Below the pieces are notes generated by a model, which made no database searches, was not told the origin of the DNA, and worked only from the letters and a program-made list of their open reading frames with translations. The translations under genes and the position numbers were made by a program. Below, in pieces: positions 1 to 10,114 of a DNA stretch of 64,000 nt. Every line of letters begins with the position of its first letter. The stretch's first letter is position 1. Origin of the DNA: Balanoglossus misakiensis (taxonomy: Eukaryota; Hemichordata); NCBI GenBank assembly GCA_040954595.2, contig CM082593.2, positions 9,920,001 to 9,984,000 on the forward strand. The letters run 5' to 3'.

Positions 1-1170
1 CATAAGCTGTAACCCATGATTTTTTTCACGAAAACCTAGAAATTTTGAACATTCACAAAGTCAAACAATAGTTATTTTTTGATGGTTTTCATGAGCTGTA
101 ACCCATAATTTTTTTCAAGAAAACGAAGAAATTTTGAACTTTCGCAATGTGGAAAGATTGTCATTTTTGGATGATTTTCATGAGCTATAACCCATGATTT
201 TTTCAAAAAAGTGAAGAAATTTTGAACTTTCACAATGTGGAAAAAGTGTATCTTTTGATGATTTTCATAAGCTATAACCCATGATTTTTTCAAAATGTGA
301 AGATATTTTGAACTTTCGCAAAGTCGAAATATTGTCATTTTTGGATGATTAGCATGAGCTATAACGCATGATTTTTTTCTTCAAAAATGTGAATAAATTT
401 TGAACTTTCGCAATACTGAAAAATTGTAATTTTGGATGATTTTCATAAGCTATAACCCATGATTTTTTTCAAAAAGCGAAGAAATTTTGAAATTTCGCAA
501 AGTCGAAAAATTTTAATTTTTTGATGGTTTTCATGAGCTGTAAACCATAATTTTTTTCAAGAAAATTATCTTTTTAGGATGATTTTCATGAGCTATAACC
601 CATGATTTTTTTCAAAAAAGTGAAGAAATTTAGAAATTTCGCAAGGTCGAAAAATTGTAATTTTTTGATGGTTTTCATGAGCTGTAACCCATTATTTTTT
701 TTTCCAAAAAGTGAAGAAATTTAGAAATTTCGCAAAGTCGAAAAATTGTTATTTTTGGTTCAAAAATGTGATGAGATGTTGTACTTTCGCAAAGTCGAAA
801 TATTGTCATTTTGGACGATTTTCATGACTCATGATTTTTTTTCAAAAAAGTGAAGGAATTTTGAATTTTCGCAAAGTCTAAAAATAGTCATTTTTGGACG
901 ATTTTCAGGACCTATAACCCGTTATTTTCTTCAAAAAATGAAGAAATTTTGAAATTTCGCAAAGTCGAAAAATTCTCATTTTTGGATGATGTTCATTAGC
1001 TATAACCCATGATTTTTTTCTTCAAAAATGTGAAGAAAATTTGAACTTTCGCAATGTGGACAAATTGTCATTTTTGGATAATTTTCATGAGCTATAACCC
1101 ATGATTTTTTTCTTTTGAACTTTATGAAGGTAACCCATAATTTTTTTCAAGAAAACGAAGAAATTTTGAC
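1..1170. repeat. ~88-bp AT-rich satellite, block 1
   Basis: Degenerate head-to-tail copies of an ~87-90 bp unit. Each unit runs through a CATGAGCTATAACCCATGA core, a T-run, CAAAAA, GTGAAGAAATTTTGAA, CTTTCGCAAAGTCGAAAAA and TTGTCATTTTTGGATGATTTT. The block is cut at the left by the window edge and ends where element A copy 1 begins. Units differ by small indels in the T/A runs. Confidence 0.95.
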
Positions 1171-2072
1171 CTTGAAAACTGCTGCGCGTATCACCTCAAT
1201 ATTTGGTGTGTAGGTGCAGGCTGGGCTGTAGATGGGAGTTTGTCCAAACGAAGTTGCCAGGCCCAAAAATATGCAAATATGCTTGTAAAATGTGAAATTG
1301 ATCAAAACTCTGTAAGTCAGCAACTACTGGTCAGATTGCTTTGAAAATTAGTATGTATGTACCTTATGTCAACCTCACACCGACCTGTAAGTGTTAAGTT
1401 GATATCATGGATGTTTTATTTTTTATGAATTTTTTAGTCTTTTTATTAAATTTATACCTTTACTTATACCTCTATTGTTAAGCTATGTCCACGTCTTATT
1501 GTGGAATTCTGGTCTGTGCAATAGTCCTGTACAGTGACTGTCTATTGGTCAGTGAGCACAATGGGGCCAAAATAAAAGGTAAATTTTTGGGCTCACCTGT
1601 AACACCTGCTTAACACATTAATTATGTGCATACCTAATTCCGGGCTAACTAATAAGGCTAGAGGTTTCGTTCTTGTGGGACATGGACCAGTATAGGGTCA
1701 AAATTTCTTGCCCAAATTTTGCATGACCTCAGGTGACTTTTGACCTACTTTATCATATCTTGGCATCCAGAGCAGGTACAGACTTCGCGTTTGGAGGGTT
1801 GGGACTAAAATTGAAAAGCCAAAATTGGGGGTCCTCTATGACACCTGCATATCTCATTAATTATGTGCATACCTAATTACAGGCTAACCAATAGGGCTAT
1901 AGGTTTGGTTTTTGTTGAACATTGACCAGTATAGGGTCAAAATTTCTTGCCCAAATTTTGCATGACCTCAGGTGACCTTTGACCTACTTTTCCATATCTT
2001 TGCATCCAGAGCAGATATGCTTATTGCTATGTTGCTATGTCCTCAAATGGGACCACAGTGTCCTTGACGCTA
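1171..2072 (+). mobile_element. Element A copy 1, 5'-truncated
   Basis: Begins inside the family's 5' region (CTTGAAAACTGCTGCGCG) and ends with the family 3' signature AATGGGACCACAGTGTCC followed by TTGACGCTA. It holds two to three core units of the ~239-bp type. The hairpin and microsatellite seen at the 5' end of copies 3 and 4 are missing, and satellite abuts both sides. No coding capacity is visible. Confidence 0.8.
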
Positions 2073-3098
2073 TTTTTTTAAAAAGTGAAGACATTTTGAA
2101 CTTTCGCAAAGTCTAAAAATAGTCATTTTTGAACAATTTTCAGGACCTATAACCTATAACCCATGATTTTTTTTCAAAAATGTGAAAGTATTTTGAACTT
2201 TCGCAAAGTCGAAATATTGTCATTTTTTGATGATTTTCAAGAGCTAAAATCCATGATTTTTTTCAAAAAAGTGAAGACATTTTGAACTTTCGCAAAGTCG
2301 AAAAATTGTAATGTTTTGATGGTTTTCATGAGCTGTAACCCATGACTTTTTTCAAAAAAGCGAAGAAATTTTGAACTTTCGCAAAATCGAAAAATTGTAA
2401 TTTTTTTGATGGTTTTCATGAGCTGTAACCCATGACTTTTTTCAAAAAATGAAGAAATTTTGAACTTCGCAAAGTCGAAAAATTGTAATGTTTTGATGGT
2501 TTTCATGAGCTGTAACCCATGATTTTTTTTCAAGAAAACGAAGAAATTTTGAACTTTCGCAAAGTCGAAAAATTGTTATTTTTGGATGATTTTCTCTTGA
2601 AAATCATCGAAAAATAACCCATGATTTTTCTTCCAAAAATGTGAAGAGACGTTGAACTTTCGCAAAGTCGAAATATTGTCATTTTTGGACGATTTTCATT
2701 ACCCATAATTTTTTTTTCAAAAAGGTGAAGAAATTTTGAACTTTCGCAAAGTCTAAAAATAGTAATTTTTGCACGATTTTCAGGACCTATAACCCATGAT
2801 TTTCTTCAAAAAAATGGAGAAATTTTGAAATTTCGCAAAGTCGTATTTTTTTTTATTTTTAGGTGAATTTTATGACCCATGATTTTTTTCAAAAAAGTGA
2901 AGAAATTTTGAACTTTCGCAAAGTCGAAAAATTGGCATTTTTGGATGATTTTCATGAGCTATAACCCATGATTTTTTTTATTTTGAAATTTCGCAAAGTA
3001 ACCCATGATTTTTTTCAAAAATGAAGAAATTTTGAACTTTCGCAAAGTCGAAAAATTGTAATTTTCTGATGGTTTTCATGAGCTGTAACCCATTATTT
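2073..3098. repeat. ~88-bp AT-rich satellite, block 2
   Basis: Same unit as block 1. It contains a small perfect-looking inverted duplication at about 2575-2625, where a unit's TTTTTGGATGATTTTC is followed after 6 nt by its reverse complement. The following unit (GTGAAGAGACGTTGAAC variant) recurs at 17,030, which shows higher-order structure. Confidence 0.93.
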
Positions 3099-3903
3099 TG
3101 TAGCGGTTGAATTATCAGTCTTCGCTATATTTCTGGGGACGTACGTAGATTGCATTGGTATAGACGCGATTTGATAATAGTTTGGGCATAGCAGAAACTG
3201 TTCACGTGACACTTTCCCGCGCTATCCATATTTGGTAGTTAGTTTGATACTTTTCTGCGAGTTTCTATTGGCTGACATGCCTTGTTTTCGTTGTTGAGTT
3301 TTGGGGCAGAGAGAGAGAGTAAGTGACCGTAATGGCGAAGTAGCAGTGTGTGCAGAGAGACGCGAGGAGAAAGGGTAAGAAACTCGAGCAAGGACTACGA
3401 GAGCCGTCTAGCGTGGCAAGCGCTGCTCTCAAAAGCTCGTAGTTTGCCGTTCCTAGTTCCGCGGGTGGCGATGTATCCCGTCTATTGAACTTCCTTTAGA
3501 GTACGGGCAGATCGAGACTGGAGACGAGTGAGATAGAGATTAGCAGCGTAGAACAGGGACGACGTGACCAGACTGCCGTGTTGTATTCCTTCTGAGTTGT
3601 GTTGATGAAATAAATACAGTGGGGGAAGTTGTAACCGCATTGCTGTGTGGACTGATAGTTTTGTGATAAATCCAGGCGTGTGAGGCCGCTAACCTTGCAG
3701 CGATCTCCCGGCCGCTTGAGAACTTTCTCGACCTAGGTATGGACTTATCATTGGTGGCAGCGAAAATCTATGAACCCAGCCGGACACGTCACACTCGTGA
3801 CTGTCGGCGTATGTGAATATTGGTGACAGCAGGACGGTGTACGAAATACCCGAGCATCCCGTGGCGTCCGACGGGCTGATCCGACGGCCGGGCAAACGCC
3901 ACA
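3099..3903 (+). mobile_element. LTR retrotransposon remnant (LTR plus leader, or solo LTR)
   Basis: GC-richer segment abruptly inserted in satellite. It starts TGTAGCGG and contains a polyadenylation-type AATAAA near 3,609. At 3,751 it has TTGGTGGCAGCG, which resembles a tRNA primer-binding site directly after a CA dinucleotide (3,749-3,750). One reading is an LTR of ~652 bp (3,099-3,750) plus ~150 bp of truncated leader. The other is an 805-bp solo LTR ending CA at 3,903 with a 4-bp ATTT duplication, which is weak evidence in T-rich DNA. No gag or pol remains. Confidence 0.55.
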
Positions 3904-4043
3904 ATTTTTTTCAGGAAAACGAAGAAATTTTGAACTTTCGCAATTTGAAAAAATTGTCATTTTTGGATGTTTTTCATGAGCTATAACCCATGATTTTTTT
4001 TCAAAAAAGTGAAGAAATTTAGAAATTTCGCAAAGTCGAAAAA
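3904..4043. repeat. ~88-bp AT-rich satellite, block 3
   Basis: One and a half satellite units between the LTR remnant and element A copy 2. Confidence 0.9.
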
Positions 4044-7000
4044 TAGCGTCAAGGACACTGTGGTCCCATTTGATGACATAGCACATAGCAACATAGCAAT
4101 AAGCATATCTGCTCTGGATGCCAAGATATTGAAAAGTAGGTCAAAGGTCACCTGAGGTCATGCAAAATTTGGGCAAGAAATTTTGACCTTATACTGGTCC
4201 ATGTTCAATAAAAACCAAAACTATAGCCTTATTGGTTACCTTGGAATTAGGTTTGCACATAATAAATGAGATATGCAGGTGTCACAGGTGACCCCCAATT
4301 TTGGCTTTTCAATTTTAGTGCCAACCCTCCAAACGCTAAGTCTGTACCTGCTCTGGATGTCAAGATATGGTAAAGTAGGTGAAAGGTCACCTGAGGTCAT
4401 GCAAAATTTGGGCAAGAAATGTTGACACTATACTGGTCCATGTTCAACAAAAACCAAACCTATAGCCTTATTGGTTAGCCTGGAATTAGGTATGCACATA
4501 ATTAATGAGATATGCAGGTGTCACAGGTGACCCCCAGTTTTGGCTTTTCAATTTTAGTCCCAACCCTCCAAACGCAAAGTCTGTATCTGCTCTGGATGCC
4601 AAGATATGATAAAGTAGGTCAAAGGTCACCTGAAGTCATGCAAAATTTGGGCAAGAAATTTTGACCCTATACTGGTCCATGTTCAATAAAAACCAAAACT
4701 ATAGCCTTATTGGTTACCTTGGAATTAGGTATGCACATAATTAATGAGATATGCAGGTGTCACAGGTGACCCCCAAGTTTGGCTTTTCAATTTTAGTGCC
4801 AACCCTCCAAACGCTAAGTCTGTACCTACACTGGATGCCAAGATATGGTAAAGTAGGTCAAATATCACCTGAGGTCATGCAAAATTTTGGCAAGAAATTT
4901 TGACCCTATACTGGTCCATGTTCAACAAAAACCAAACCTATAGCCTTATTGGTTAGCCTGGAATTAGGTATGCACATAATTAATGAGATATGCAGGTGTC
5001 ACAGGTGACCCCCAGTTTTGGCTTTTAAATTTTAGTCCCAACCCTCCAAACACAAAGTCTGTACCTGCTCTGGATGCCAAGATATGATAAAGTAGGTCAA
5101 ACGTCACCTGAGGTCATGCAAAATTTGGGCAAGAAATGTTGACCCTATACTGGTCCATGTTCAATAAGAACCAAAACTATAGCCTTATTGGTTAGCGTGG
5201 AATTAGGTATGCACATAATTAATGAGATATGCAGGTGTCACAGGTGACCCCCAATTTTGGCTTTTCAATTTTAGTGCCAACCCTCCAAACGCTTCGTCTG
5301 TACCTGCTGTGGATGCCAGATATGGTAAAGTAGGTCAAAGGTCACCTGAGGTCATGCAAAATTTAGGCAAGAAATTTTGACCCTATACTGGTCCATGTTT
5401 AACAAAAACCAAACCTATAGCCTTATTGGTTAGCCTGGAATTAGGTATGCACATAATTAATGAGATATGCAGGTGTCACAGGTGACCCCCAATTTAGGCT
5501 TTTCAATTTTAGTCCCAACCCTTCAAACGCTAAGTCTGTACCTGCTCTGGATGCCAAGATATGGTAAAGTTGGTCAAAGGTCACCTGAGGTCATGCAAAA
5601 TTTGGGCAAGAAATTTTGACCCTATACTGGTCCATGTTCAACAAAAACCAAACCTATAGCCTTATTGGTTAGCCTGGAATTAGGTATGCACATAATTAAT
5701 GAGATATGCAGGTGTCACAGGTGACCCCCAATTTTGGCTTTTCAATTTTAGTCCCAACCCTCCAAACGCCAAGTCTGTACCTGCTCTGGATGCCAAGATA
5801 TGGTAAAGTTGGTCAAAGGTCACCTGAGGTCATGCAAAATTTGGGCAAGAAATGTTGACCCTATACTTGTCCATGTTCAACAGAAACCAAACCTATAGCC
5901 TTATTGGATAGCCTGGAATTAGGTATGCACATAATTAATGAGATATGCAGGTGTCACAGGTGACCCCCAATTTTGGCTTTTCAATTTTAGTCCCAACCCT
6001 CCAAACGCCAAGTCTATACCTGCTCTGGATGCCAAGATATGGAAAAGTAGGTCAAAGGTCACCTGAGGTCATGCAAAATTTGGGCAAGAAATTTTGACCC
6101 TATACTGGTCCATGTTCAACAAAAACCAAACCTATAGCCCTATTGGTTAGCCTGGAATTATGTATGCACATAATTAATGAGATATGCAGATGTCACAGGT
6201 GACCCATATTTTGGCTTTTCAATTTTAGTCCCAACCCTCCAAACGCCAAGACTGTACCTGCTCTGGATGCCGAGATATAGGAAAGTAGGTCAAAGGTCAC
6301 CTGAGGTCGCCCAAAATTTTGGCAAGAAATTTTGACCCTATACTGGTCCATGTTCAACAAAAACCAAACCTATAGCCTTATTGGTTAGCCTGGAATTAGG
6401 TATGCACATAATTAATGAGATATGCAGGTGTCACAGGTGACCCCCAGTTTTGGCTTTTAAATTTTAGTCCCAACCCTCCAAACACAACGTCTGTACCTGC
6501 TCTGGATGCCAAGATATGGTAAAGTAGGTCAAAGGTCTCCTGAGGTCATGCAAAATTTGGGCAAGAAATTTTGACCCTATACTGGTCCATGTTCAATAAA
6601 AACCAAAACTATAGCCTTATTGGTTACCTTGGAATTAGGTATGCACATAATTGATGAGATATGCATAATTAATGAGATATGCAGGTGTCACAGGTGACCC
6701 CCAAGTTTGGCTTTTCAATTTTAGTGCCAACCCTGCAAACGCTAAGTCTGTACCTGCTCTGGATGCCAAGATATGGTAAAGTAGGTCAAATATCACCTGA
6801 GGTCATGCAAAATTTTGGCAAGAAATTTTGACCCTATACTGGTCCATGTTCAACAAAAATCAAACCTATAGCCTTATTGGTTAGCCTGGAATTAGGTATG
6901 CACATAATTAATGAGATATGCAGGTGTCACAGGTGACCCCCAGTTTTGGCTTTTAAATTTTAGTCCCAACCCTCCAAACACAAAGTCTGTACCTGCTCTG

Positions 7001-7952
7001 GATGCCAAGATATGGTAAAGTTGGTCAAAGGTCACCTGAGGTCATGCAAAATTTGGGCAAGAAATTTTGACCCTATACTGGTCCATGTTCAACAAAAACC
7101 AAACCTATAGCCCTATTGGTTAGCCTGGAATTATGTATGCACATTATTAATGAGATATGCAGATGTCTCAGGTGACCCATATTTTGGCTTTTCAATTTTA
7201 GTCCCAACCCTCCAAACGCCAAGTCTGTACCTGCTCTGGATGCCGAGATATAGGAAAGTAGGTCAAAGGTCACCTGAGGTCAGCCAAAATTTTGGCAAGA
7301 AATTTTGACCCTATACTGGTCCATGTCCCACAAGAACGAAACCTCTAGCCCTATTAGTTAGCCCGGATTTAGGTATGCACATAATTAATGTTTTAAGCAG
7401 GTGTTACAGGTGAGCCCAAAAATTTGCCTTTTCTTTTGGCCCCATTGTGCTCACTGACCAATAGACAGTGACTGTACAGGACTATTGCACAGACCAGAAT
7501 TCCACAATAAGATGTGGACATAGCTTAACCATAGAGGTATAAGTAAAGTTATAAATTTAATAAAAAGACTAAAAAATTCATAAAAAAATAAAACATCCAT
7601 GATAATCAACTGAACACTTACAGGTCGGTGTGAGGTTGACATAAGGTACATGCATACTAATTTTCAAAGCAATCTGACCAGTAATTGTTGACTTACAGAG
7701 TTTTGATCAATTTCACATTTTACAAGCTAATTTGCATATTTTTGGGCCTGGCAACTTCGTTTGGACAAACTCCCATCTACAGTCCTGCCTGCACCTACAC
7801 ATCAAATATTGAGGTGATACGCGCAGCGGTTTTCAAGTTTTTGATGTGGACGGACATACAGACATACATCCATACATACATACATCCATCCATCCATCCA
7901 TACATACATCCAAACGCAACCCATCCCATAAGGTCCCATGGTATATAGGCCT
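4044..7952 (-). mobile_element. Element A copy 2, expanded core; terminus continues at 15,588-15,603
   Basis: Reads in reverse. The family 3' signature (TAGCGTCAAGGACACTG) is at 4,044. Next comes a long tandem core to about 7,400, a unique stretch, and the 5' region with a CATA/CATC microsatellite (7,856-7,915). The terminal hairpin arm GGTCCCATGGTATATAGGCC lies at 7,932-7,951. The rest of the hairpin, ATACCAATGGGACCTA, is found only at 15,588-15,603, so a 7.6-kb insertion splits the terminus. The element is otherwise about 3.9 kb, against ~1.3-1.5 kb for copies 3 and 4, because the core is amplified. Confidence 0.85.
4100..7400 (-). repeat. ~239-bp tandem core array, about 14 units
   Basis: The phrase CTGGTCCATGTTCAA recurs near 4,196, 4,436, 4,675, 4,914, 5,153, 5,390, 5,630, 5,870, 6,107, 6,347, 6,586, 6,842, 7,083 and 7,317, giving a period of 236-256 bp (mostly 238-240). 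Each unit also carries CATAATTAATGAGATATGCA and an AGGTCA-rich stretch. Units alternate between subtypes (for example CAAACGCTAAG versus CAAACACAAAG), suggesting amplification by dimers in part of the array. Confidence 0.95.
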
Positions 7953-8420
7953 TTATTACACCTTACGTATTATACCATATTCGTGATTGGCTGAGACGCG
8001 CTCACGTGATATAGAAAAAAAAGTGATATAACATGGCTAGAGTTGATAAAGCCCAGTCGCGTGCGCTGATATTGCCCGCTGGGTTGTTTTGTGTTCTGCG
8101 CGCGACTTCTGCACGTTCCAAACTGTCGTTCAATGGCTTCCTCCACGATCAGTCAACTCCCGCATCTATGGCTTCAAAGCGACACATAGGCTTAACACCT
8201 GTTCAACTGGACGATATTTTACCACAAACGGACAGTAAATACAACAAAATCGCAACCAACAGTGCAGTATTTTCAAAATAATCTAAGTTCGAAGTAGGTA
8301 TCGTATAATTCTTGGGAGATCGAGACATTTTACATTCTCAGCAACGTACGACATATGGACGCGCGTCTACGTTCTTCTATGCCTGCCTTGTATGTACGTT
8401 CAAATGTTCGGCGTAATAAA
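7952..8420. mobile_element. MITE-like segment with short inverted ends
   Basis: Begins TTTATTACACC and ends GGCGTAATAAA, an 11-bp inverted match with one difference. It lies between the broken hairpin of element A copy 2 and the left TIR of the transposon at 8,424. It may be a separate MITE or an outer part of the same insertion. An 82-codon open frame (8,033-8,278) shows no recognisable domain, so I do not call a gene. Confidence 0.4.
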
Positions 8421-8423
8421 ATT

Positions 8424-8530
8424 AATAACACATGATAGCGAGGGCAATATCACGATTTGAAGCCTACTCTCGGGCTGGTGATCTCTGACCACAATATTGA
8501 TGATACCCTCGCACTACGGTCCAGGAGGCG
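8424..8530 (+). repeat. Left terminal inverted repeat
   Basis: Inverted partner of 15,475-15,581. The first ~42 bp are identical, then similarity continues through GGTGATCTCTGA and ATATTGATGAT. Confidence 0.85.
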
Positions 8531-9398
8531 CCCTCTCAGTTAAATTTCTGCATCCATTTGTTATTGCTCATGAATAATTCATTAGGTACAATGGCGGGTT
8601 TTTCGATCCAGCACTGCAACGGAACTAATTAATATGCAGGTGAGTGTATCTTGTAATTAACGCCAATTTCAGTGATTCCAATGAGATATGGAAGGCATAT
8701 GCAATGTACGGGTTCTTTTATGTGAATAGCTGTGAATATTTCTCATGCCCTAGATCACAAAACAGCGATCTCCTGATTGGTAGTTTGGTTACTATGCAAA
8801 CCTAAGCCACATAGCAACAGTTGCATTGTGCGGATTACTCTACGATTTGGAGAGTTTTGGTGTACTTCTTTTGAAAATAAAACGATACGATTTTTCTTTA
8901 ATGTATAGAGTCTTACATAGCTGGGATTTGGGTGAAAATTCTCACCTTTTGTTGAAATTCAACCAAGCGAAACTTGTCGAGTTGCGTGCGTGCGCTATGC
9001 GTGAACGATTGTCATTGTAAACAATGGCGCGGAGGTCGCTTTCATCAACACAGGGCAACATATTGATGGTTTTTATGATTTAACTGGGCGGTAAATTAAA
9101 ATTTTAAACCTAACATATTCATTTTAGATTGTTAGAAAACAGTAATGTATTGGAAAAATGGCTAAGAAATAATTAATAAAAAAACGGAACCTGAGAGAAA
9201 ATGAACGCTTGGGGGCTTACATTGACCTATGATGTACGCATGTACACCCTGTGATGTGCTGTTGATGTTGACATATATTTAAACTTAAGCTCATACCATA
9301 TTTAAATAAACAAAATAGTCTCAACAGGTGTATGTCACTCTAATTCTGTTTCAGGCAGTTTTACCAACATATATTAATCAAAAGAAATACTGGTAAGA

Positions 9399-9773
9399 AT
9401 GCCTCACATTAAGAAGAGAAAGAGTAATTTTGACATTGGACGATGGGCAGTTGAAAAAAAGATATCTAAACTGATAGAAAAGGAAAGGCATGAACAAAAT
9501 CAACATGAATCTCAGCTAGGTACCAAGCTTAAGTTAGAGAAAGTGCAGGACAATGAAATAAGAAACAGGTCAGAGTTGAAGGAGAAAAGGCGTAGGTTTG
9601 ACATTGGGAAATGGGCAGCAGACAGAAAACGTAAAAATGAAGAGAGTGCTGAGATCAGGGCGAAGAGACGGAAGGTAGATGAAGGAAAGAAACTAGTTGA
9701 CAAGGCCAGGAAGCGACTAGATAGACTAACTAAAAACATAAACATCTCAGTCAGGAAGCAGCCAGGTTCCACC
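9399..9773 (+). CDS. Transposase-like gene, exon 1 (basic, coiled-coil-prone N-terminus)
   Basis: The ATG at 9,399 opens 125 codons rich in Lys, Arg and Glu, predicted to be helical and probably nuclear. It contains two copies of an (R/S)xFDIGxWA motif, at residues ~9-16 and ~66-74, each followed by a basic run. I place the donor at GTGAGG (9,774), phase 0. Joined to the acceptor ending at 10,114, this gives one open frame into the large downstream exon. A nearby donor with better consensus (GTATGT at 9,779) would change phase and reach a stop after about 27 codons. No named domain is recognised. Confidence 0.6.
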
Positions 9774-9984
9774 GTGAGGTATGTTTTGTTTTAATTATGA
9801 TTTGCATAACAGGTTTGAGATATTTTTGCTTGATATTGTGAAGTTTGTGTTACACAGTATACTATGATGTTGTGACATGCTAAGGGAAATTTATATTTCT
9901 TGTGAATTTTTCTTTAGTGACGATGATTTAATCAATTTTACTTACAACTGTAATTGCCACATAATTAGTGTTCATTCCATTAAA

Positions 9985-10019
9985 ATGCTTTACACACACA
10001 AACACACACACATACACAG
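9985..10019. repeat. ACAC microsatellite in transposon intron
   Basis: Imperfect CA-rich run inside the putative intron between the two coding exons. Confidence 0.8.
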
Positions 10020-10114
10020 AATAATACCAGTTTGATTGTCCACAGAAACTGGCAAGTCTCTCATATTTGTCACAATTAACCTGGGTGACATATTTTCTTT
10101 TTCATGTATAACAG

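Noticed and set aside
72-338. Minus-strand open frame of 88 codons in the satellite, with KSWVIAHENHPKMTIF-type repeats
   Set aside because: The peptide repeats with the 87-88 bp DNA unit, and similar frames occur in every satellite block (2,237; 23,208; 25,390; 29,186). It is a by-product of a repeat length close to a multiple of three.
7685-7948. Plus-strand ORF with YIHTYIHPSIHPYIHP repeat, and relatives at 23,769 and 26,400
   Set aside because: This is translated element A microsatellite; the same text appears in every copy on whichever strand, with no independent coding signal.
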